In this document: one piece after another, positions 44,258 to 54,073 of the stretch | How the letters are laid out: each line of letters starts with the position of its first letter | Position numbering within the stretch: the stretch's first letter is position 1 | Assembly: GCA_037128595.1 (NCBI GenBank) | Contig: JBAXWB010000029.1 | Coordinates: 1-60,909 of the forward strand | Direction of reading: 5' to 3' | Length of the DNA stretch: 60,909 bases | Origin: a bacterium | GTDB lineage: Bacteria > Verrucomicrobiota > Kiritimatiellia > CAIKKV01 > CAITUY01 | The notes under the pieces: generated by a model | Databases searched by the model: none | Told to the model about the DNA's origin: nothing | Seen by the model: the letters and a program-made list of their open reading frames with translations, nothing else | Position numbers and translations under genes: made by a program

Positions 44258-45568
44258 TTATTTCCCCACTCCCGGATCCTCAATCCGCAAACACACCGGT
44301 TTCGCACCCAGAGCATTCCGCTCTTCCAATGTACGAAACGCCTCCATGATATTCTTTTCCAACGCCTTATGCGTCAACAGAACGACGGACACATGTCGTC
44401 CCGCCCGGTTGGGCTCCTTCTGCACGATCGAGGCCAGACTGATCCCATGCTGTCCCAGCACGGACGCCACCAGGCCCAGCACCCCGGGTTTGTCCAGCAG
44501 GGACAGGCGCAGATAATACCGACACTCCACCTCCGCCATCGGCTTGAACTGGACCGGACCGGCCGGGGCGACCACCCTGGCGCGCGCCTTCAAGCCCCCA
44601 TTCACCAGGGTCCTCGCCACATCCGCCAGATCGCTCACGACCGCACTGGCCGTCGGCAACCGCCCGGCACCACGCCCGTAATAGACGGTCTGGCCGACAA
44701 TATCCCCATCCACCACCACAGCGTTGAAGACGCCCATGACCGACGCCAGCATATGTTCATGGGGAATCAGCGTGGGATGGACGCGAACTTCCACCTCCGA
44801 GCCGTTGGACTTGATGACCGCCAATTGCTTGATGCGGTAACCGAAGTCGCTGGCATGTTCAATATCCGTTTTGCTCAAGCCGCGGATGCCATCCACAAAA
44901 ATCTTATCTTTAGGCACATGCACGCCATAGGCCAGCAACGCCAGAATGGCCGCCTTGTGCGCGGTGTCGAACCCGTCGATATCCAACCCCGGATCCGCCT
45001 CGGCAAACCCCGCGGCCTGCGCCTCCTTCAAGGCATGCTCAAACGTCATCTGCTCCTTCTCCATCTGGGTCAGGATATAATTACAGGTCCCATTCAGGAT
45101 GCCACAGATACGTTCAATGCGATTGGCCACAAGCCCTTCCGTGAGGGCCCGGATGATCGGCACGCCACCCGCCACGCTGGCTTCAAACCAGACATTCGTT
45201 TGTTTTTCGGCCGCCAGCGCAAAGATTTCCTGCCCGTACTCCGCGAGCAACGCTTTATTAGCAGTCACCACCGGCTTGCCCAGACGAAGCGCGCGAACGA
45301 TAAACTCCCTGGCGATGGTGGTTCCCCCGACTAATTCCACCACGACGTCCACGGCAGGATCATCAATGACCGCTGCGGCATCTTTGGTCATAATGGCCCG
45401 GTCGACCTTGACCCCGCGGTCGCGGTCCAGATCCACATCGGCGATCCGACGCACCACCAACTTCACCCCGATCCGGCTGGCCAGCAAATCGCCATTACGC
45501 TGGAGGGTTTCCACCACTCCGGCGCCCACTGTGCCGAACCCAAGTAATCCCACGCCAATTTCTTTCAT
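44258..45568 (-). CDS. hom: Homoserine dehydrogenase
   Basis: This enzyme reduces aspartate semialdehyde to homoserine. The 436-residue protein has the N-terminal Rossmann motif VGLLGFGTVGAGVVE, the segments VVTANKALLAEYG and CGILNGTCNYILTQME, and the catalytic region GFAEADPGLDIDGFDTAHK. A C-terminal ACT domain follows (YYLRLSLLDKPGVLGLVASVLGQHGISLASIVQ). It leads a minus-strand operon with lysC and cimA, so two competing entrances to isoleucine are under one transcript. Its upstream gap (about 140 bp) is divergent from the DUF212 gene. Confidence 0.95.
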   Translation of the reverse strand: MKEIGVGLLGFGTVGAGVVETLQRNGDLLASRIGVKLVVRRIADVDLDRDRGVKVDRAIMTKDAAAVIDDPAVDVVVELVGGTTIAREFIVRALRLGKPVVTANKALLAEYGQEIFALAAEKQTNVWFEASVAGGVPIIRALTEGLVANRIERICGILNGTCNYILTQMEKEQMTFEHALKEAQAAGFAEADPGLDIDGFDTAHKAAILALLAYGVHVPKDKIFVDGIRGLSKTDIEHASDFGYRIKQLAVIKSNGSEVEVRVHPTLIPHEHMLASVMGVFNAVVVDGDIVGQTVYYGRGAGRLPTASAVVSDLADVARTLVNGGLKARARVVAPAGPVQFKPMAEVECRYYLRLSLLDKPGVLGLVASVLGQHGISLASIVQKEPNRAGRHVSVVLLTHKALEKNIMEAFRTLEERNALGAKPVCLRIEDPGVGK

Positions 45569-45709
45569 ACATCATCCCCAATCGTGATAAGTCCTGCCGC
45601 GCAAACCATAAAAGCTGACTACTTTATAAGGAAACCGGCCGGATACAAGAATAAAGCCCTGCTCTTTCTCATTGACCCTCACGGACGAAACAGGGAATAT
45701 CCACGTCCT

Positions 45710-46168
45710 ATGCATCACGACGTCGGAGCTTTTTTAAAATCACCGGTCTTCTGGTCTGCCTTCAGTGCTTATGTGGTGGCCTCACTCCTGAAGACCCTGG
45801 GGAATTTGCTGCAAACCGGCAAAGTTGACTTCCATTATCTCACCAAATTAGGCGGGATGCCGAGCGCCCATTCGGCAATGGTCTGCGCACTGACCACCTC
45901 AATCGGTCTGCACGAAGGCTTCGGCAACACATTGTTCGCCCTTTCCTTTGCCTTTGCGGCCGTCGTCATGTTTGATGCGTCAACGGTCCGGCGTGCGACC
46001 GGCCTTCAGGCGCGCCTGCTGAATCAGATTGTCGATGAGGTGTTTAAAAACCACCATCTATCCGCCCAGAAACTCATTGATATCCTGGGCCACACCCGGC
46101 TGGAAGTCTTTGCCGGCATGATTGTGGGCATCCTGATCGGGATCCTGACCACGGCCCTCTTCAATTAA
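45710..46168 (+). CDS. DUF212 (divergent PAP2/YuiD) membrane protein
   Basis: The 152-residue form begins at ATG 45710; a longer open frame upstream overlaps the hom promoter region and lacks the family's N-terminus. It matches DUF212: FWSAFSAYVVASLLKTL, then LTKLGGMPSAHSAMVCALTTSIGL (a PAP2-like PSAHS motif), FDASTVRRATGLQARLLNQIVDE and LGHTRLEVFAGMIVGILIGI. Four hydrophobic segments indicate a membrane protein. Related PAP2 enzymes are lipid phosphatases, but activity in this family is not established. tRNA-Ala lies 63 nt downstream. Confidence 0.88.
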   Translation: MHHDVGAFLKSPVFWSAFSAYVVASLLKTLGNLLQTGKVDFHYLTKLGGMPSAHSAMVCALTTSIGLHEGFGNTLFALSFAFAAVVMFDASTVRRATGLQARLLNQIVDEVFKNHHLSAQKLIDILGHTRLEVFAGMIVGILIGILTTALFN

Positions 46169-46231
46169 ATATTAATCAGTGCTTTACACGCCCCCCATGA
46201 ATCAGGTATACGAATGCCTCCTTTTCAAAAA

Positions 46232-46307
46232 GGGGCGGTAGCTCAGTTGGTAGAGCACCACGTTCGCAACGTGGGGGTCACGAGTTCGAGCCTCGTTCGC
46301 TCCACCA
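46232..46307 (+). tRNA. tRNA-Ala (CGC), CCA encoded
   Basis: Acceptor GGGGCGG pairs with TCGCTCC, two pairs being G-T. The D arm is AGCTCAGTTGGTAGAGC, and the anticodon stem CCACG/CGTGG has loop TTCGCAA (anticodon CGC, reading GCG). The T arm is ACGAGTTCGAGCCTCGT, the discriminator is A, and the CCA is encoded. Confidence 0.95.
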
Positions 46308-46342
46308 TCCTTCGCTCGGCGCTACGCTTGAGCTACGGATGG
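46305..46342 (+). terminator. Hairpin overlapping the tRNA-Ala CCA end
   Basis: CCATCC (46305-46310) pairs with GGATGG (46337-46342) and GCTC with GAGC inside, making a two-part stem directly at the tRNA 3' end. It may terminate or help process the transcript. Confidence 0.45.
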
Positions 46343-46610
46343 TCTCCGACCGGTTAACCAAACCGAGCCGGTTTTCAACAACTTTCCACACAACCTTTTT
46401 AGACCCCGAAATGAGCCCCGAGGGGCGAAAATCCTTAACGCTTCGAGTCATACTCAGCGAATGAGTCGAAGCAGGCAACCAATTATTCGCATTTCTCATA
46501 CAGAGTCTCAGGAACAATATTAGTCAAAACATCCAAACCATCTCCGGTCCAGCGGGCGGCGCGGAGAACCGCTGCTGGACCGGAGCAAAAATTTCGCATC
46601 CCCACGGGCA
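46343..46610. other. Gene-free interval between tRNA-Ala and katG
   Basis: No gene is seen. The one open frame on the minus strand (46278-46517) overlaps the tRNA and resembles no protein. The sequence is AT-richer than its surroundings. The only clear structure is the inverted repeat downstream of katG, listed separately. Confidence 0.5.
46542..46585 (-). terminator. Strong hairpin downstream of katG
   Basis: CTCCGGTCCAGC (46542-46553) and GCTGGACCGGAG (46574-46585) are perfect 12-bp arms around 20 nt, located 25 nt past the katG stop. No U-tract follows, so it may be an mRNA-stabilising or rho-assisted end. Confidence 0.55.
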
Positions 46611-48815
<2,205 letters not shown>

Positions 48816-48858
48816 CTATTATGATTTACGTTTCTTCACTCCACGAAATGAGCACTGT

Positions 48859-51800
48859 TCAAGGGACAAGCCGGATACGGTAGAAACGAGAGGCCGAATT
48901 GGGCGGGAATGGTGCCGTCTTCGGGGCTCCAGTGTCATACCAGACGGTGTTTGAGCCAATGGCCATAATCGCCCCATCCACGGCGTTCGACCAAGCCCCT
49001 TTCAGGTCCGGGCTCCAGTCCACGCGGTAGGTCTTTCCGGATACCGATCGCCATCCGATCATGATCGGTAGGCCTGTAGCTACTGCCGAACGGACGGCGA
49101 AAGCCGGTTGCCCCGGCAAGATACCTGCCTGATACTCCTCGAAGTACGTCATGCCGTTCCCGTTCGGATCCGGATGGTTGGCGTCGTTTACGAACGGATT
49201 CAGCCCGTTCGCGAGCTCCCAGTCATTCGGTATCTCGTCGCCGTCTGTGTCGCTATCCAGATCGTTCGGAATGCCGTTGCCGTTAATGTCGGGGCTAACC
49301 CAACTATCCGCCTCCACGTAGACCGGGGTGCCGCTGACCGTAAGCGTCAGCACACCGTTAGTGAGCGGATATTGGATCATCGACCACATAGCCGTGGTGT
49401 TATTGAAGGACCATGGCAGAGTACTCGTGATCCGAGCCTGACTCACCGGCCCGATGGGCAACGATACCTGGCCTGCGCTATTGGAGGCGTTCCACAGTAC
49501 CCAGACCGGCTGATCGCCGGCATTGATGAACTGCACACCCATGTTGCCGGAGCCCCAATCCAGAAGGTGGGCACGCTGGAAGCCTTCCAATTTATCAACG
49601 AGTTGACCGTAAACATAAAAGCCCACACGACGGTTGCCGTTCGAGTCCACCAACGCCGCCCATTTCACTGCCTCGGTATCAGTGGGCTTGCTCTCCATCT
49701 CTGTGTAGATCAGGTGGCCGATCCCGGAGCCCAGGGCAAAGGGAACGGCACGTGCCAAAAAGAGGGCGTTCTCGGTGTCAGTACAGGTGTGGCCCTGGCC
49801 TTTGAGCTGGCTGTAAGTGGAGGTGAAGTCGGCTTGCGTAAGCCACACCTCCCGATCGGGTAGGAGGCGGGAGAGCATCGTCGTGAGCAACCGCCCTTCA
49901 AGATAGTCGGTCACCACGTTCGTCCCCGACCCGTAGGACGTACGTTCCCACCCGTCGTGGACGCTGACCGCATCAATAGCGGACGCGGCCCCTGGATCGG
50001 CTTCAAGCAGGCTCGTGAGGTAGTTCGTGCCGGACGGCGGCACGTTGTCGAAACCGCTGGAAAGGATGACGGCCTCCGGGTCTGCGGCGTGGGCAACCAC
50101 GCTCGCGGTGCGCAGATACTGCGCATACATCGCCAGGGTACATCCGGCCCAGCGGCCCGTATCCGGACTGAAGGCGTCAAAGATTTCCCATTGGTGCACA
50201 GGACGCGTCAGGCCCGGCACGTCAGCAATCCCGTCCCCGTCATAGCGCTCGACCAGCAACCCGAACGCCTGCGCGAAGCTGAAAGCCGAGGGCCAGCGAT
50301 TGCTGACGGCCGCAACGTTGAAGACCGCATAGGTGTTGTACCCAATCACCTGATTGGTGACGACCTGTTTATCGAATGCCGTGAAACTGATCAGGTTCGT
50401 GTTCTCCGCCTGGGTCGTGGAAATCTCCACCAACCCGCGCCGGCACGAGGCGGCAAGTGCTGCAAGATTGACTGTATTCACGCTATTGGTTCCTCCGATG
50501 CCAAAACGTGCCACCGCCATCACAGGCCACCGGACGCTGACAATTACCGCATTACTGTTGGTCGATCCGGTCTGAGTGCTGCTCGCAGTTGCGTTGTTGG
50601 TGATGCGGGAGCCATATGCGGCGGAGACGCTCACCGTAGCAGCACAACTCAGCTCGACGTGGCTTTGACCAGGCAGCGTGCCAAGGCTCCAGGTCACGGT
50701 CCGGGTTCCGGAGTTATAGGTTCCGTTGTTGTTGACGCTGTTTGTGGCGCAGATCAGTGTCGCCGGCAGAACGTCCGTCACGACCACATTGGAGGCGGAC
50801 CCCATGCCCATATTCTCCAGGATCAAGTTGAATGTGATCGGCTCGCCGACGGCGGCACTTACCGGTTCGATGGATTTCGACAACCGCAACTGTGCAGTCG
50901 CGGGTACTTGATAGAAGGCACAGAAAGTGCCCGGTCGATTCACCGTCACACTGATCATGCTGCCGGACGGATCCAGCGTCCCGCCTAGATTTGTCCAGAT
51001 CGATCCACTGTATTGCCAGATCGTGACATTTGGCCCCGTGCCATCCAACGTCAAGCTGACCGTCGCATTGATCGCAAAACTCTGATTGGTGGGTGCGAAC
51101 GCATAAACCCCGCTGGCCTGCACCCAGTTCCCTGTACTTGGCGGATTGGGCGTGGCATCCAGGTACTTAGCATAGCCGATGGTGAACTCCACGTTGCCCG
51201 GGACAGCGCCCGCGGGCACGGTTAGCTTACCACCCGCCAGTGATTCCAACGTCCCGCCGGCTATCCCCACCGGGTTAACGAACCGAAACTTCGTCACGGC
51301 CTGAAGCTGCATCACAGGCAGATGGCTGGTGCCTTGAACGCCGTGCAAGTCCCATGTGATCTCGCACTGGTTGCCGTTGATCCGGGAAAAGCCCTGGTTC
51401 GTGATGGTGACGGCATATGCCGTACTGTTGGAGTTCCAGGTGCCCACGCCAATTCCCTTGCTCACCAGTTCACTCGTCTTCACATCGAAAGCATTCGGAT
51501 TAGCGGAGTCCTGCCGCACAGCTGCATACAGCGCTTGGTTCAACAACCACGAATTTACATCGGACTCCGCCACCCCCTGCCAGTTTATGCCCGAGATCCT
51601 ATTGCTATTCGCCGTATTCTGGTCAATCGCCTTATTGAACTGGAACGTGACCGTCAGGTTGGTGTTATTGATCACCGCCGAGCCCCAGGAGGGCATGATG
51701 TTGGTCACGTAGGGCCCGGGATACAAACGGTTTGTCACCGGCGCATCGTGTTCCGACGGGTCGATGATGACGCTCTGCCCCGCTCCGCACGGTACCGTTA

Positions 51801-53709
51801 TGGCACCATTTGTGCTCGTCACTTGGACCAGTCCTTCATACACATCCACCTGCGTCCGATGGAACGGGGCGAAAACCGGGTAGGTGCCGGGGCCTAGATC
51901 CAGCACGCTGCCGTCATACGTGTTCACCACTTTGATGCGTCCGACGCCGTTGCTACCGCACCAGGCGACGATATGCCGGCCTTCCTGATCGCAGTTTCCC
52001 ACGCCGCTCTGCGCGCCCACCCCTAAGATGGCATCTTCCTGAAATACCCCGTTGCTGTCAAAAAGCTGAAGGTAGCTGTAGTCCGGGCTTCCATAGATCT
52101 CAAAGTCCGTTACCACCCGTGAACCATCCTGGTTCCAGGCCATAGAGTCCGACTGCATGCGGGTAACCTGGCGGGGGGTGCCGCCACCCGACGAACCGAT
52201 CCTCCACACGCCGCCTTCCTGGGTCCGCGGGTAGTAGTTACCCACGGGAAAGATCACTGATTTGCTTCCTTTAACGACCGTGAGCTGGGAGGGGGACGGA
52301 AAATCCAGGTTCACGGTCCCGTCGCCCGCTTGAACAGAGACCGATTTAGCACCCGCCGACAGATCATGTGTGCGCAGGGGGCCATACCAAGCGCCCATCT
52401 GCGGGGTCAACCAGCCGCTTCCTTCGGGAAAAGGCAGTAGCCAGTTCAAATCGCCCGGCGTTGTCATTTCCCCGTACCCCTTGAAACCGGAAGGGAACGC
52501 CAGGCTCTGCCCATCGACCGTTGCGTTCAAGGTGACCGGATTGAAGTTGGCTTCGTTATCCCATTCCATGTAGACGTCGCAAGGCCATGCCGTGCGATTC
52601 GTGTCCGTTGCATCAACGACCGCGGCCCATCGCGCACCCGTCCTGCCGCTGCGCATGAAAGCAATGTCCCCGTCCTGCAGCCAGCAGGTATTCTCGCCCA
52701 TGTCAGAGTCCACAAAGCCACCCGGATTTTCCATCGTCTTCCACAGCACGGTCACGGGTCCGCCCGCTACAGGGGCCGTACAGATCTCCTTCTGCTTCAC
52801 CCGGCAGTAGCTGGCGCGCTGATAGTCCTGAATGCGCGCGAAGGAGACAGAGGCACCGTCCGGGGAAAACGAGGGTCCAACCAGGCAGCGCATCCTGTAG
52901 CTGTAGCCGGCCAGGCCGGTGCCTTCGGAGAGCAAACCGGCGCTGAGCCATACCCTCTGGTTCGACCCGTTTCCGTCGGCGATATAGAGATCGCACGTCT
53001 GCGGCGTCCCCGAGTAAGTCCAGACCTCATAGATGACGTTACTGTTGTCGGGTGAAAAAGCGGCGCGGCCGATCGTCTTGCCCGGTGGCGCCGCAATATA
53101 GTTTGTGGCGCCCGTGCCGTCATCGTTCATCAGCCACAAATCGTTCCCGTTGACGTAGGCAATCTTCTGCTGGACCGTCTCACTGAACCCGGTCTGCTTC
53201 AGTTCCACCGCTCCCGCGTCCCATTCGTAATTAACACCAGGCCCGGGGGTCGCCAGGATTTTGTGGCGGCCGATCTGGAACCACGCAGACCCGCTCATCA
53301 CCTTAATTGCGATTCCCGTCGCACTGTGCCACAAAGCCAGGACTGTGTTCGTCTCCATCGTGATGACCACGCCGCAGTTCATGGCAAAGGAGGCAACCGT
53401 CGCTGAATCCGTGCGGACTTGCTTCGTCAGACGAAAAAACATGCCGGGCGGCAAGTCGTACTCGACCCACTCCCCGTGGATCTGCATCCCCCATATCAAG
53501 CCGTGCGGACCAGTTGTCCCGACTACGTATTGGACGGCGCATGCCGCCAGGTCTTTCACCGAATCCCTTGCCCAGTACGCGTCAGGCACGTCTCCGAACA
53601 GGGCCCATGCACGATGCCCGTCCAGAATCACTAACAGTATCGCAATGAAGATAAATCGTCGAATTGCGTTCAATGCCACTTCATAATCTTTTCCCTTTTT
53701 TGACACCAT
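48859..53709 (-). CDS. Giant secreted multidomain protein (1616 aa) with TolB-like, Ig-like, DUF11, hydrolase-like and Ca-binding regions
   Basis: The start at ATG 53709 has AAGGAG just upstream. A signal peptide (RRFIFIAILLVILDGHRAWA) leads to a short SLH-like segment (FGDVPDAYWARDSVKDLA). Then come TolB/WD40-like repeats to about residue 650 (AYVNGNDLWLMNDDG, AAFSPDNSNVIYEV), a SbsA-type Ig region near 670 (VTFQFNKAIDQNTAN), and a DUF11 repeat at about 940-1065 (LSKSIEPVSAAVGEPITFNLILENMG). A glycosidase-like TIM-barrel region occupies about 1065-1410, thrombospondin-type-3 Ca sites 1473-1498 (DINGNGIPNDLDSDTDGDE), and a C-terminal module ends in RFYRIRLVP. That tail is common at the ends of Verrucomicrobiota surface proteins. 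Catalysis is unproven. The promoter carries the 63-bp element. Confidence 0.75.
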   Translation of the reverse strand: MVSKKGKDYEVALNAIRRFIFIAILLVILDGHRAWALFGDVPDAYWARDSVKDLAACAVQYVVGTTGPHGLIWGMQIHGEWVEYDLPPGMFFRLTKQVRTDSATVASFAMNCGVVITMETNTVLALWHSATGIAIKVMSGSAWFQIGRHKILATPGPGVNYEWDAGAVELKQTGFSETVQQKIAYVNGNDLWLMNDDGTGATNYIAAPPGKTIGRAAFSPDNSNVIYEVWTYSGTPQTCDLYIADGNGSNQRVWLSAGLLSEGTGLAGYSYRMRCLVGPSFSPDGASVSFARIQDYQRASYCRVKQKEICTAPVAGGPVTVLWKTMENPGGFVDSDMGENTCWLQDGDIAFMRSGRTGARWAAVVDATDTNRTAWPCDVYMEWDNEANFNPVTLNATVDGQSLAFPSGFKGYGEMTTPGDLNWLLPFPEGSGWLTPQMGAWYGPLRTHDLSAGAKSVSVQAGDGTVNLDFPSPSQLTVVKGSKSVIFPVGNYYPRTQEGGVWRIGSSGGGTPRQVTRMQSDSMAWNQDGSRVVTDFEIYGSPDYSYLQLFDSNGVFQEDAILGVGAQSGVGNCDQEGRHIVAWCGSNGVGRIKVVNTYDGSVLDLGPGTYPVFAPFHRTQVDVYEGLVQVTSTNGAITVPCGAGQSVIIDPSEHDAPVTNRLYPGPYVTNIMPSWGSAVINNTNLTVTFQFNKAIDQNTANSNRISGINWQGVAESDVNSWLLNQALYAAVRQDSANPNAFDVKTSELVSKGIGVGTWNSNSTAYAVTITNQGFSRINGNQCEITWDLHGVQGTSHLPVMQLQAVTKFRFVNPVGIAGGTLESLAGGKLTVPAGAVPGNVEFTIGYAKYLDATPNPPSTGNWVQASGVYAFAPTNQSFAINATVSLTLDGTGPNVTIWQYSGSIWTNLGGTLDPSGSMISVTVNRPGTFCAFYQVPATAQLRLSKSIEPVSAAVGEPITFNLILENMGMGSASNVVVTDVLPATLICATNSVNNNGTYNSGTRTVTWSLGTLPGQSHVELSCAATVSVSAAYGSRITNNATASSTQTGSTNSNAVIVSVRWPVMAVARFGIGGTNSVNTVNLAALAASCRRGLVEISTTQAENTNLISFTAFDKQVVTNQVIGYNTYAVFNVAAVSNRWPSAFSFAQAFGLLVERYDGDGIADVPGLTRPVHQWEIFDAFSPDTGRWAGCTLAMYAQYLRTASVVAHAADPEAVILSSGFDNVPPSGTNYLTSLLEADPGAASAIDAVSVHDGWERTSYGSGTNVVTDYLEGRLLTTMLSRLLPDREVWLTQADFTSTYSQLKGQGHTCTDTENALFLARAVPFALGSGIGHLIYTEMESKPTDTEAVKWAALVDSNGNRRVGFYVYGQLVDKLEGFQRAHLLDWGSGNMGVQFINAGDQPVWVLWNASNSAGQVSLPIGPVSQARITSTLPWSFNNTTAMWSMIQYPLTNGVLTLTVSGTPVYVEADSWVSPDINGNGIPNDLDSDTDGDEIPNDWELANGLNPFVNDANHPDPNGNGMTYFEEYQAGILPGQPAFAVRSAVATGLPIMIGWRSVSGKTYRVDWSPDLKGAWSNAVDGAIMAIGSNTVWYDTGAPKTAPFPPNSASRFYRIRLVP

Positions 53710-53795
53710 TTTCTCCTTCAGCGCCTCAACGGGTAAAATACACAGGCCAGCTAGCACGAGATGTCACAACTACCACATCTATGGCGGACGTAGTA

Positions 53796-53858
53796 ATCAG
53801 GGTTTTCCTGATTGTGAGGGTGGGAACTCCTGATGGTGAATCTCAGCTCAAGATCCGT
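53796..53858 (-). promoter_or_regulatory. 63-bp element, copy upstream of the giant surface gene
   Basis: It contains a 17-bp near-palindrome ATCAGGG-TTT-TCCTGAT (53796-53812), a 15-nt variable spacer and a 31-nt block (53828-53858) identical to 58715-58745. CCTGAT recurs 22 bp apart, two helical turns. It ends about 90 bp upstream of the giant gene's start codon. A regulator-binding region is likely. Confidence 0.65.
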
Positions 53859-54073
53859 CTATGCGTAATCCGCAGGAACACTATCTCAAGGACGTGGTTA
53901 AGGCGAAAAAGAATATGAGTCGAGCTAACGTCTGAACGCCGGGCCTGGAGGGCAGAGCGTAGGGCCGCATGAACGGACGCCATGAGGCCCCTTTTTCCCG
54001 CTATTCCCAAACCCAAATCGCTTCTGGAAGATTGATCAACTTGCCAGTATTCACACAACAAACTAGCCCGCCA
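53859..54073. other. Gene-free stretch after the hybrid kinase gene
   Basis: No gene or clear structure is seen in this 215-bp part of the 364-bp gap between the giant gene and the hybrid kinase gene. Its other part holds the 63-bp element and the giant gene's leader. Confidence 0.4.

Noticed and set aside
42873-44516. 547-codon plus-strand frame opposite lysC and the end of hom
   Set aside because: It is an antisense shadow crossing two genes, His/Arg/Gly-rich, with no start signal.
45569-45709. Lysine riboswitch or T-box leader before hom/lysC
   Set aside because: The gap is only about 140 bp and shows no specifier loop, T-box or terminator/antiterminator pairing.
46278-46517. 79-codon minus-strand frame
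   Set aside because: It runs through the tRNA-Ala gene and its hairpin and has no protein-like features.
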